Source: Struthio camelus (lineage: Eukaryota; Chordata; Aves; Struthioniformes; Struthionidae). Taken from it: a DNA stretch of 64,000 nucleotides. The notes under the pieces are model-generated. The model did no database searches. It saw nothing but the letters and a program-made list of their open reading frames with translations, and was not told the DNA's origin. The stretch spans positions 50,017,112 to 50,081,111 of the forward strand of contig NC_090982.1 of NCBI RefSeq assembly GCF_040807025.1. The letters are read 5' to 3'. Shown in pieces: positions 38,477 to 50,000 of this stretch (its first letter is position 1; each line of letters begins with the position of its first letter). Position numbers and translations under genes: made by a program.

Positions 38477-39817
38477 GTGTTGGGAGGATGTCAGACTATT
38501 CAGTGTCCTGTTTCTTTTGACATTCTTCACGTCAAACCTTCACTTAGTTCTTTTTCCCCTAATTGTCACATATGTGCTTTAAAAAAAATTGGAAGGAATT
38601 GGAGGAAGAACTGCCAGCAAGAAGAGAACCTAATGGCAGAAGAAGTAAGAAAAGGTGCGTTTTCAGAGTCTAGGATTCCTCCCTCAAAGATAGTAAATAG
38701 TTTCATTCAATTCTCCAGTTTCTTGAACTGCATTTGATGGAGGGAAAAAAGCTCTTTCATTTTGGGATTAGTGTACCAAGAAAAACAATGAAAGAGGATT
38801 TTTTATTCTCTGTAAGAGTTCTGAAATATTTATCATTATCCAGTAGAGTCAGTACCTTCTTTTCCATCCCACTTTCTTGGTGTTGTCATCAACCTATTTC
38901 TCTGAATGTCTGTAGACTTTCAACCCATGAGGACAAATTCATCTGTCATATAAGTCATAAAATCCACTGAAGTTAATAGGGTAGCAAAGAGTTATCCAAA
39001 GGTACAAGTAAATCTGATACAAACGTATGATCAGCATGACTTTTCCACAGTGCCCATCTGCTAAGGTACTCCATGGACTGGCACTTTGTTCTCTGATATA
39101 ATAATCTCTCATCCTCAGCTCATATTGCAGGACCATGAAGAAGGGAATGTGGTCTACAGCATAACCAGCAAGATATTACTAATGCTCACGGAGCACAAGG
39201 GTTTCTAAGACTTGATCTTTCTTATTAGCTCCACAATATGTTTTATTCCACATAGATGAAATTCATTCAGAATTCCTCAGAATTGAAAATCATATGTAGT
39301 TACACAACTAGAAAGTGGTATGCCAACTCACTTTCAGAATTAAACAACTAGGAAGACTCTTTTATTTGAAACATTACAAAAGCAGAGATAACTGTTTAGA
39401 AAAGAATATCTAACAACCTTAGATATAGTCTGAGGAAGCAGTGTATGACACCTTGATGTTTAGTTTTGGTTACCAGGCAAGATCACGTGAAAGACAAAAT
39501 AAGGTTTAGGCATATATCTGAAGATATCAAAATCTTTAGAACATAAAAAGAATTAACCTTAATTTATACCAAAACCAGAAACAAGCCATTTCCCTCTTTG
39601 ATTACTACCTACAAACAAAATCCAAAGGATTTGGCTGATCTGATTGGAACCTGTCCCAGTCATATTAAAAACAGTTTAAGGTTGATGTGATGGATTTTGC
39701 TTTCTTATACTTAAAAGCTTAACAGAGTATCTGGAATATCTAAATTGCTTTCATTTACATATACATGTGATATACATGAGTAAATTTTGATTAATGTTTA
39801 CATTATTTATCTTACAG
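38477..39817. other. non-coding DNA
   Basis: Two overlapping plus-strand frames (38477-38737 and 38734-38970) lack any recognisable feature. AATCCACTGAAGTTAATAGG at about 38961 is another copy of the dispersed CCATTGAAGTCAATGG-like motif. Nothing else is recognised. Confidence 0.4.
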
Positions 39818-39903
39818 AGTACTTAAATCTAATGAGCACTTCCACTAATCACTTCTGCATCAGGAACAGGGGAATAAACTTGAAAAGACTGCATAACAAC
39901 AAG
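39818..39903 (+). other. candidate plus-strand exon (86 bp)
   Basis: A T-rich tract with a possible branch point (TTGATTAATG) leads to TTATTTATCTTACAG, ending at 39817. Base 39903 is followed by GTACAAGA, giving AACAAG|GTACAAG. The donor type matches that of the candidate exon at 37191-37317 about 2.5 kb upstream, which makes the two a possible pair within one non-coding transcript. The sequence is too short and AT-rich to support a coding role. Confidence 0.25.
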
Positions 39904-39909
39904 GTACAA

Positions 39910-42900
39910 GAGATTAACAGGGTCAAAAAATATTCATTAGAAATAGAATAGATCCCTAGTGATACTGATAGAGATGAATGAAAATTTTGGCTTAAAAATG
40001 AGTGATTAATAGCTAAACTACTTCACATTTTCGTGCTACTACTTTCATTTTAAGAGCTCAAGATGTTTGACAACAGTTGGCTGTTTAATCTTCACAGAGT
40101 GCGCAGTTGCACAGCATCAGGAATTTAAAATCATTGTTTCATACTCTAGTGTGTGATATAATTTTTTATGTTAAACAGCCGTACTGAAAATTAACAGACG
40201 ATAAGTTGTCAAGAGTATGGTACTCGATTGTAACAAAAGTTATATTGGCCAAATGCATTGGCAAGAATGAATTATGGCCAAGGCGGGAGGTCTAATATGG
40301 TTACGTGCTTTACAAAATAAGCCATTTTCTCTTACATCGGTAAAGATGAGTCGATTTTATTTCTCCAGAGAAGATGTCTTCAGAAACGTAAGTTCCGAAG
40401 TGTGCTGAGTTGTGACGCAACAGAAAGAACGACACCTACTGAATCATCTGTACTTCAGTACTTATCAGTTCCTCCATCCACTACCTGTGCTGAAAACCAT
40501 CACTGCCGGTTGGCCAAAAGAAAAATCACCGTGTCTGCCAAAAGTGACAGATCTAGTAATTCCAGGAAGAACTAACCATTATGGATGATCTGATCCTTAA
40601 AGGTGAATGAATTGTAGTGCTGCAATAACTGAGTTCAGAAATGACACTTCATTTATTTGGGAAAGAGAAAAGTAGAGAGCAGAGTAGGTGTGAATGCAAT
40701 ACATTGAAGAAAGCATGCAAAAACATCCAACCGGCCGACGTCACTGAACACCAGTCCATGAGACATCACTGAAACAGTCCATGAGGGCAATGGCCTCAAC
40801 ACAGAAACCCTCAGGAAAGGTCAGGGCACTCTTCAAAACAGTGATGCCAGATATTTCCACAGGGAATAATGAACATTACGTTTGTAACCTATAAACCCTG
40901 GGGTTCTGATGCTTTTGCCTGGAGTTATTGGGAAATTGACTACTCACTGGTAATAAATATACATGCATTACTGTCTGACATAGAATTACTGTGTGTGTAG
41001 TAGCACCGATATTTCCTTTTACCATGTATAAAAATTTCAGGTATCGTCAAGAAACTAGGAATTTTAAATCTTGTAACATTTAGTCCCTGCAATCATACAA
41101 TAGCAAGTGCATTAAAAACAAAAAAAAAAGAGAAAACAATGTAAATTGTGAAATACTTTGTGAATAAGTCTTTAAATTTTCCTAGAATTATTAGAATAAA
41201 GAAATATGTAGGTTGAATGCATCAATCAGACAATCAGTCCTGAAGGCCTGTGATTTGCATTACATATCTGCCTCCAATAGATTATCAGCACTATAAATGA
41301 AACCATTAGTCCACTATGAAATCTTAAGAAAAGTCTACGTTTAAAGAAATTCTCCTATTCTAAATTATACCACAAATATGAAAGTGTTATACTTACATTA
41401 GAAGGAAAGAACAATACACAATCTGGATGCTAACTGAAAAGCAAAACAAACACAAATGTTAGGAAGATAATTTTAAATCTTATCAGTTTTTTTTTTTTTA
41501 AACTGTGTGTTCAGAATGCAAAATCCTTTTGAGTCACCAGAAAGACTCTACCACTATCTTGATCATATCAAAAATACTGTTCCTAGAACCCAGGGAGAAA
41601 CCAAAGGTCACCTGTAGTCCTTCTCATGTTGGCTGTGTAGTAACAGTACACATATTTATGCAGTTCAGCTTCAGCAATGCATTCTGAATTTAAACAGCAA
41701 TGTTCTGAAACATTTTATTAAAACCTTTGCTACTAGTAAATTTGATCAGGAGGAATTTCTCAGCTTGAAATCTCCACAAGTTACATCACCTGAAGATCTG
41801 CCCTAAGAAGTTTGCAGGCTAGACTGGGAATCATTAAATAAAACTAAGCTTGATAATCTGACCAGTTTTCTTTAACTAAATGGGTAAGTAGTTACATCCT
41901 GAAGAACAACGACAATTATTAGCTATAGTGCATCTCATAAATGGCACTAATATCTACCAATTCAACTAGTTTACTGTCTCCCTGAATGTATCTTTTGCTA
42001 GAGTCAGTTGATAGCCATAGGATCTGTCCACTCAGCAAACAAAAACAATGCTTCAAAACATTATAATAAGTGCTTTTTGAGAGCTATATGTAATATATAT
42101 TATCATATGGCACACATCTTGTAAAAAGCTGCTTTTACCTTGTTCTCATGAAAATACATTAGTCAAAAGAAAGACACAAGCGTGTTGAAAAAAATAAATG
42201 ACTATAAAAGTATCATGGAGATATCTGAGTAATCTCTGAGGTACACAAGTGCCTACCTGGATCAAGACATCAGTTTGCAGTGTTGGATAAAGGTGCAGCT
42301 TACTAACAAAGGTGGGTTTTTTGTTTTGTTTTGTTTTTCCTCATGAGCATTGTAGCTACCTGAACTAAGTGGTTCCAGAATCCAGAACATAATTATGGAA
42401 AAAAATGGTATGTTCATCTTAGGAAATGCATCGCAAAGCTTGTTATCACCAGTGAAATAAGAGATGGCTTGTTTTTGCTAGGGACGAACCAGCCAGCTGT
42501 AACCCCGTTCTGATCCTGATATGGGAAAATCACGCACTTGTGACCCCACACTGAGACCGCCAGGTCATTAGCTACCAAGCTTCGATTCCTACTTGGACCA
42601 CTGAACCAGTTCTTATTCAGAGGATAGTGTCTCACTGACATAGATATTTCCGAGGCCAAATAATTCTTCTTGGTTTGTTGCTATGATTTTCTTCCTCATA
42701 GCTATTCTGTCACTCCTTTTTCTTTCAGTAGCCTAACACAGAAAGTATTAATTACAACAGTGTTTGCTGCTACAGGTGATTTTCCATGCTGAAAGCAGAA
42801 AAAAGGGAACTGAAAAGGTTGATTCTGTGGAGCAGTATCAAGTCACAATATTTTGAAAATTATCTAAATTAAATCTGTTGTTTAAACCATTCTGCCTCAC

Positions 42901-43160
42901 ATCGTACAGGTAAATGATCCTGACCAGAGTAAAATCTCCAGATTTTACAAAGATGGGCTCAGACAGACTTGCTTTGGAAACGTGCCATCTACTACTCTGG
43001 GATGTGATCCAAGAGGTATTGAACGATTCTATCAAGTATCTGTGTAGAAAATAGGCATGCAGGGCTATTCAGCAAAGGGAGACCCCATTCACCACCATGG
43101 AACTATTTTGAAAACTTTAAGATCATGCTAAAGTGTTAAAATATCCTGAATCAAAATCCT
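39910..43160. other. AT-rich non-coding DNA
   Basis: A possible reverse-oriented MIR-like fragment lies at 40045-40110 (TTTAAGAGCTCAAGATGTTT, then GGCTGTTTAATCTTCACAG). A 19-nt microexon-like unit lies at 40369-40387. A strong acceptor at 42728 (CTCCTTTTTCTTTCAG) is followed by a fair donor at 42776, giving a 47-nt unit of unknown value. The stretch 41215-41310 has a conserved-element look. No gene is recognised. Confidence 0.4.
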
Positions 43161-43163
43161 AGA

Positions 43164-43667
43164 CTTAACAACAATTAAAATTTAACAAGAATGAACGTTT
43201 AATTAACATTAACATTTAATCAAGAAATTTGCATTAACATTTAACAGAAATATTGAGAATTTCCATGTAGACCTTAATAAGAACAGGACGACAACACTGA
43301 GATTGTAAGGTATAACTCAGGCTTGCAAGGTATAATTCTGGCTTCCCTTTTCCAACAAATGCAAGATACTTCTCTAGGAATTGAGGAATATATAATAGAT
43401 CTGATTTGTAGTCCCTCAGGTCTGCTAGCTTTGGCAGTGACCAATGCCTGACATTCAGAGGAAGGGTAAAAACTTCCACAATGTACCAAAGCATTTTAGG
43501 ATTGTAGTAGGTATAGCAGAGGGGAAAACTTCCTTCTTTACTTCTCTGGAGATCAGCTTAAAGCGTAAAAGATTGAAATACTATGTAAAATCAACTGTAT
43601 GGTTACCCTGTAGAATCAATTATATGACTACCTTGTGTGGTATTTATTATATACCTACACTGTAAAA
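43164..43667. repeat. cluster of three small degenerate tandem duplications
   Basis: At 43164-43250 the block ATTAACATTTAA(T)C recurs in three diverged units. At 43305-43344 a 20-bp unit (GTAAGGTATAACTCAGGCTT) is followed by a copy matching at 17 of 20 positions. At 43581-43658 a 25-27 bp unit beginning TGTAAAATCAACTGTATGGT is followed by TGTAGAATCAATTATATGAC and a weaker third copy. Three independent duplications within 500 bp suggest a locally slippage-prone stretch. Confidence 0.7.
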
Positions 43668-44234
43668 TTTACAATAAGTTTTCAGTTATTAGCATTATAT
43701 TTAATATCATCATTCTCATTTTACATTTATCAGCAAACCATGCCTCCAGCATTACAAAACTACTGGCATTTATCTGAGGAGGGCAATGTAAGAATAGAAG
43801 GAATATCTGTGCTTATAGGCAGATGCAACAGTAAGTGAGGATGTGCCTGGACTAATGATAGAGTTAACCCTTTGGCAAGTGCAGTGAACAGGTATTTCCA
43901 GAAGGCTGGATGGAGTTAGAAATTATGCAAATGAATTACCTAAATACCGGTTGGAGGCATAAAAACCTTTAAGGATCTGGAGCTAAGCACTTACACTGTT
44001 AATAACTGTGCTACCCATTTTCTTCTAGCAGCTTATCCCCTGAGTGACTTCAGAGACCTCAGGCCAAGTCACAAAGGGAATTTAATGGGCTTGCAACAAC
44101 GTACCGGCAAAGAGAACTTGTCTTATAGCCAGCTAGACAATACCTTCAAATGTATTTGAATAACGTCCCTCAGTTTAAAAGCCATGCATGATAGAGGCTT
44201 CATATTTCAAGAGACTTTTCCTTATACTTGCTAG

Positions 44235-44492
44235 ACTTCATACCACAACATACCACACCTTCTCTGCTGCCACTCCAAACGTCCCCGCAAGAAACGTTTT
44301 CTAATGCTTTGCAGGAGCAATCAGCTTTGCAAAGGAACTCAGAAAATCATGTTGACTTAGGACCAGACTCATCTATGCAAGTATTTGCTTTAGCTAAATA
44401 TACTCCATGGTGCTCAGATAAACTGTGGGTGACGCAATGTGCAGAATATAAATCCTCAAAACTGTTACCATCACTGCTTAGAACGTCTGTAG
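44235..44492 (+). other. candidate coding exon (258 bp, phase 1-1)
   Basis: The acceptor tract GACTTTTCCTTATACTTGCTAG ends at 44234 and 44492 is followed by GTGAGAGG. One frame is open throughout: two bases complete a codon at the start and one is left at the end, so the exon is symmetric (258 = 86 x 3) and could be skipped without a frame change. The translation includes LLPLQTSPQETFSNALQEQS, then a segment rich in hydrophobic and aromatic residues (MQVFALAKYTPWCSDKLWVT) and KLLPSLLRTSV. Composition is protein-like, but I do not recognise a family. An alternative acceptor with a longer exon exists at 44028-44031. No second coding exon could be placed near it, so it may be chance. Confidence 0.3.
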
Positions 44493-45369
44493 GTGAGAGG
44501 ACCAAATTTACAGCAATCTGATTTCTTTTCTCCCTTTTTCATCCTGAGAAAAAAGGAAGCTATTTTTATTAAAAATGGACTGTTCAAAGCTATGTTCAGA
44601 TCTAGATTATCATCGGACTAACCTTTGTGTTTATATCTGAATGAATGCCAAGAAGCTCATTTGGATTAAATAGCGCTAAACATATAGATATCGTTCTTTT
44701 TGTAATTCAAAAATAGGGTAACATGACTTTAACAGTTGTAGTTTTATATTATGATAATGAATCTAATTATATTTCATATTTCAGGGTTTCGCTTAATAAT
44801 CTATAGAGATCGGGAAGGATTTCCCTCTGATGGATAGTTTGATCTCTGGGATTTCATTTTTTCCCCCAGTTTCCTCTGAGGCACTATCAGCCTTGGCCAT
44901 GTCTGCGCTCTGAAATGGGAGATAGAATCTACCAATACGAGGTTCGTGTCAGACGTACCTTTCTCCTTTGCTTGTGGAAGGAATTTTCCACTCTCTCAGA
45001 TTGGCAGGACCCACTAAGGGACTTTTACCTTCTGATGTATGAAGCGTGATTGACTTGCTGAGATAACTGGAACATATTGCTTCCTTGCCAAACATCTAAT
45101 GCTGCCTTCATCTCTCCTGCAATTACTTTTTCAGAAATATTTAACCTAGCTAACGTCTGGTTTTCTTATTATATAGCTGGCTAATATCTCAATGACCTAG
45201 TAATTTCCTTTCCGAGATCTAGAAAATAGGCCTATTGTGGTATTGGGTCTCACGTGGAATGAAAACTAGAAGATTGTGTTTAAATCCCAAAATTTAACTT
45301 CTGCTTACATTTTCCTCTCCCCAACATTTGGGGCTGGTAAGATACTCTAGCGTTGCTGAAAGGTAGGGT

Positions 45370-45393
45370 TTGAAGACCTCAAGAGGTCTTCAA
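45370..45393. repeat. perfect inverted repeat, 11-bp arms
   Basis: TTGAAGACCTC and its exact complement GAGGTCTTCAA are separated by the two bases AA. It could extrude as a small cruciform or fold as an RNA hairpin. No T-run follows and vertebrate transcription does not use such terminators, so it is listed as a repeat only. Confidence 0.9.
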
Positions 45394-45820
45394 GTCCTGT
45401 CTATGACAGAGTTGCATAATTTATTCAGTAATCAGTCATAATTTCTATAACGTCTTTGTTTTGATCTTCAGATGGGGAAGGTATAGTGGAGAAAAGTTTA
45501 TAGTGGAGAAAAATGATGTTGTCTCTCCTGCAATTTTAATATACACTGATATTCCCCTTCTAATTAATTTTTGCAACTGATGCTACTGATTTGACTGTTG
45601 TAACCAGAACTGGAACAAAACCAAGTCATTTTAGTGAATATTCTAAATAGGATACTCCTGTTAGGGTGAACTAAAGGAAGCGGCGACTTTTCCACAAAAG
45701 TATCCTGCTGTGACTCGTATTTGGTTTTCGTATTTGGCAACCTTCGCTTATAGACTGCTGCCTACCCAAATGTTCCCTATTTTGCTGGTTTGATTTAACC
45801 TTTCTCTAGGCATCGCACTC

Positions 45821-45890
45821 TTGTCTAGGCTAAATTTCAACTTGTTAACTTCAGATCTATTTTTCATGATCGTTTTGATTTCTGAATGCA
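45821..45890. mobile_element. possible old LINE-derived fragment
   Basis: GCTAAATTTCAACTTGTTAAC (split at 45829-45849), followed by TTCAGATCTATTTTTCATGA and ATCGTTTTGATTTCT, resembles a dispersed sauropsid sequence. That sequence reads TGAATTTCATCTTGTTAATT, TTCAGACCATTTCTC and GTCATTTTGAATTCT. I believe it is LINE (CR1-like) derived. The match is partial and from memory. Confidence 0.35.
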
Positions 45891-46111
45891 TCCATCAGGA
45901 TAACTGGTGCTGTGGTACTAGGCTGTGCTCTACAAACACTGAGCTTATTATGCAAACAAAAGGCATCTTCTCAGGAGCTACGATATGTTACTATATTTAG
46001 CAAGCATAGTTACCAGACAATGAATAAAGCAGATCTGCCAGTATCTTAAGCACTTCGGGCTAGATGAACAGAAAAAAGGAGGAGAGGCTGGGGGAAAAGG
46101 CTAAAGTATGA

Positions 46112-46167
46112 AGTTCTATTGATTTTACTGAGAGTTGGGGATCTTAAGTACATTTGAGGATCTAGAC
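46112..46167 (-). repeat. old interspersed repeat fragment, copy 2
   Basis: TTCTATTGATTTTACTGAGA (46115-46134) and ACATTTGAGGATCTAGACC (46150-46168) are the reverse complement of the fragment at 15876-15950, with matching spacing. The shared block is GATCCTCAAA against TTTGAGGATC. Both copies are well diverged. Confidence 0.5.
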
Positions 46168-46620
46168 CTTTTGTTTCTAAGTTACAGAAACCTCCATGCC
46201 TAGCTGCTGCATATCTGTTCCTAGAAAAGAGCACCCAGGCTTCTGTTATAGAGCCGGTGTCCAAATTTAGCCCACCTAACAAGTAGCTTCCTAGCTGATT
46301 TCACTAACCATAAAGCTACAGGCATGGGTAGTAGGAAAACCTATCTATTTTCACTCCCAGCATATTCAAAGCAGCCAAAATACAGGCAGTCAGGATTATA
46401 TGAGTTTTATGGCATGTAAGAGGCTGAACCCATGCAGGCAAAAGAGCAAATGAAAGTTGGGTCTCTGACTTCCTTCATGAGAACTTTAACCACTGGAAAG
46501 AAAGGAAATCTAAATTTTTCCTCCTTCTGTGGATACCTTTCAAGAAACAGGTGGCCACAAATGCATTTTGCACTGTGCCCTATCTTACCCATTTGTGTTA
46601 GCTTCCCCTAGGCTACTTAA

Positions 46621-46678
46621 GGGAATTTAAGGGGGGAATGGTCCCCCCTTAAGGAGGGAATTTAAGGAGGGAATGGTC
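46621..46678. repeat. hairpin inside a 35-bp-spaced duplication
   Basis: TTAAGGGGGG (46627-46636) and CCCCCCTTAA (46643-46652) form perfect 10-bp arms around the six-base loop AATGGT. The block GGGAATTTAAGGGGGGAATG at 46621 also recurs as GGGAATTTAAGGAGGGAATG at 46656, so an inverted and a direct repeat overlap. Confidence 0.85.
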
Positions 46679-46995
46679 TGGTTTCTGGATCCAAATCAGG
46701 CCTGTCAGGTGTCAACCTGCCCTTTATTGCACTGTCAAGACAGAGGCAATTTTGTTTATGTAGAAAAAACACAAACGCCTGGGACATTTGAAAATCGGAA
46801 CGTAGAGTACAGGTACTCCCAGGGTGAAGTGGCAGTTCACTGAGGGTATTCAGTACCAGAAAGGCCACTTTAAGTGCCTAAACTCTTCAACATAGCATCA
46901 AAGTAGCTTTTAGGCTTTGCCTGCTCCTTTTAACCCTGCACATCTCCATACAGCGAGATACAAGAAAATTAGGTAATTATCCAGTCTGCTGCTGC

Positions 46996-47093
46996 TGTTA
47001 TTAGCTTCAGCACTAGAGGCTACTCCCTGAATTAGGATCCTGTTGTACTTAGTGCTATACAAACAAGGAGGAAATTCCTGGCCCAAAATAAAC
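46996..47093 (+). mobile_element. old amniote SINE-like repeat
   Basis: TGTTATTAGCTTCAGCACTA, GAGGCTACTCCCTGAATTAG, CTTAGTGCTATACAAACAAG (47049-47068) and CCTGGCCCAAAATAAACT follow a sequence very common in turtles and crocodilians and present in birds. Its blocks read TTATTTGTATTGCAGTAGCACC, GAGGCCCCAATCAGG, GTGCTAGGCACTGTACAAAC and CCCTGCCCCAAAGAGCTTA. The match in block order and spacing is good. I leave the family name open, though it is probably of SINE origin. Confidence 0.6.
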
Positions 47094-47099
47094 TAATGT

Positions 47100-50000
47100 A
47101 TTTGCATCCTCCAACCACTTCTGTAGAAGCAGACCATCACTCCTGCAGTTTTCCTCTTCCTCCGTGCCAAATTTCACACTTATCAGAAGGCACGCTCTGT
47201 CTCTCTCCTTCTTGTAAATTTAGAGGTATGTGTGAAAAGTTTTGAAATAGTTGCATTCCTGATGAAATTTCCATCAGTTTGTGATTTGCAGTAAAATAAG
47301 CTTGACAGTTTTCCAGAAAGCAGAAGGCGTGAAATTTCTCTTGCAATGAAAGCTATTGGAAGCTTTGTCTGAGCCCTTTCCTTTCGACCTTGACTGTGCT
47401 TGTTTATACAGAGGTGTGTCATCACTCTTTCCCCTTTCCTTGCAGAGGGGGATATTATGAGAAAGTTTCAAATGCGGCGCTGTTTTTGTATTCTTTGTAT
47501 AAAGCAATTCCTACAAACAATAGTGTCTAGAAGCAATTCAGCCAAAGATATCTACTGCCAAGTTTTCACCATGTAAATAACAGGAAGTTAGTATAAAACC
47601 TAATTAAATTAAGGCAATGCAGACTAAAAATTATAGGATTTAGTAAGTGATGAAATCATTTATTTTCTGATTACAAATGACCTGGCATAAACCATGTGAA
47701 AATATTTCCACTTATAAATAAGTTGGGGGGAAAAGAACCTAGACCGGAAGGCTGGCACTATGGGCATCAGCGTAGACTGATATTCCCACGCTGAGTGAGA
47801 TACCAGTAGCAGATCCGTTAAGTCCTGGGTTGATTTCTCTTGCTACGTCTCAAAGCTATCAGGGTGGGGAGAATACCAACATATAATATTTCTCATTGGC
47901 AAAATAGCAGTAGTTCTCATACAACAGGAAAAGAAAAACTGCCAGGAAACAATGCTGAGAAAGGATATTTAACCTAGGATACATTATTTTGGTAGATTAA
48001 ATGTTTTGAAGACTTAACTAATTATATTTAATATTGTAAGTTTAAAAAGTTACTTATCAGGCCCATGCACAGACGCCTCTCAGTTAAATAAATTACTTGA
48101 AAGAGAGACAAGAATATCAATATCTGGATTTTTTTTTTAAGGAGGAATTCCTGTTTCTATATTCTGTCCACTCACTCCTAGTGTTACATAAGAGACAGAT
48201 CCTTATTTTTTTCTATTCATAAAGTCTCTTTATAATCAGGTTGCTATTACTGTACTGAAAGGCTGCACTGTTTTATATTTAAGCTTCCTAAAGTTAACTT
48301 CCTACTCTTCCATTGAAACATTCATGATAGTCCATAGATGTACTACCAGAGTAACTTCCAGAATGTGACATTGACAGTATTAATGTAATAATACCATCAA
48401 AATAAATCATATCTAGCCTGAAGGGTCATTTTCAAAGTTAACAGCCTAAAGCAGAGCAGCAAACTGTTAATGCTGTTAAATAAGTTGTTAACTGTTCAGA
48501 AATCTAAGGGTTTTAATGCTATTACCTATGGAGATGCAGCCAGCTGCCCAAACCTGATTCATGTAATTGGAAATACCGCTGACATAAGTTATTTATACTC
48601 ATCTGGGCTTTAAGCTGTATGCCTGGTTTCACCCAGATCCACCCAGGCCTGCTTTTTGTGGTTGCAGGCCATTCTCGGCAACACTGCAAAGAAAAATCCA
48701 AGCGTGGCTCTTCACCGTGACAAACAGAATATGGAAGGGACAGAGCAGACGTGGGCTTAGACTCCTTTGCCTCAGGAATTAATCACAAAATCTAAACACG
48801 TTCTCTTGTTAAGCATTCACAAGCTGTTTTTAACACTATGCCTCTGCCACAATTCAATCCTTTTCTCAACTCTCAAAGCCAAGCTGGCACGTTCAACTTT
48901 TTTTTTTATGTTATCAGGCTTTCACTGTGATTGTTATGCCTGCAGATTTCTAAAGTGCAAGCTGCGCTTAGCTACTAAAAAGCCGCAAAAGGAAGAGGCA
49001 AAGGCCACGATGATTCTTTTCTTTAGAAAACAAGACGTTGATCATGGTGAAAGGTTCAGGATTCATAAAACCTTCTCCTCTCTTCTGAATTCCCACTCCC
49101 TCTCCACACGAAACACTGGACAAAGTCATCACAACTAATTACTGAGTACCGAATGAGGCAAATCCTGGCAAAGCTGATATGCCCGTGGAGGTCATCTTGG
49201 CCCCAGACAGCTGGTGAACGAGGCGCCTGTGGACAGGATAACCAACCCTGGCAACTGGCGCCTGCCAGGACCCGGAAGCCAGGAGCCCTGGAATCGCTTC
49301 TAGGGGTCAGGAGGGAGCTCGCACGAGTGAGCGTCCCCTCACCCTGTGAACTCCTGTCTCACCTCTCTCCCCAGGTGGTGTTTTCCACGTTATTCCAGAG
49401 CACAGAGGAATTGGAAAGCTGCTCTCTAAAAATGGGAAAAAAAAAAAAAGTGCTTTATGGAAAACTAAATTCTGTCCTTCCATGTGCTTACAAAGTGTCT
49501 CAAGTACATTTATCTCACTGTTTCACTGTCTGTGAAAATACTTTCTTTTCTTTATATGAATGGTAAAGTAGTGCTGGTAATGGGAACAGCGCCAGACAGA
49601 AAATAGAGTTTTAAGAAGAACTTATGCCAGCTGATCTGTCCTCTTACTTGGAGATTTCCGCTGAGCATCAGGATAGCCTTAGGGCTCCACTGCTAGACAC
49701 CGGTAAGGAAGAGGGAAACTTACCTATGCTTGAGCACTGAAGAGTTAAATCTGGACGTCTGCATACAGCACTTTGGCTTTCAAAAATAATTGTGGTATGT
49801 TTCATAAACCAAAGACTTTCAGACAAGGTTTACTATAAACAACAGTCAAGACAGATGCAAGACTAAACTTAGAGTGAAGAGTTTGGGAAGCTAAAAAAGT
49901 GTTCCCTGGGTTTCACTCAGGTATGTGCAGCAGCAGAAACTGTCTGCCCTACATGTTCTGCTGATTCTGCACCTCCAGAGTTATGGGGGCCAGCATTTAC

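Larger units (their letters stand above)
44495..46110. other. non-coding DNA
   Basis: It holds the perfect inverted repeat at 45370-45393 and a possible CR1-related fragment at 45821-45890, listed separately. Otherwise nothing is recognised. Confidence 0.45.

Noticed and set aside
40045..40110. Possible reverse MIR-like fragment
   Set aside because: The TTTAATCTTCACAG block fits, but neighbouring blocks do not. Mentioned in the region entry and not called separately.
42729..42775. 47-nt unit between acceptor CTCCTTTTTCTTTCAG and donor GTGATT
   Set aside because: The donor is weak and no frame or neighbouring exon supports it. Similar chance pairs are common.
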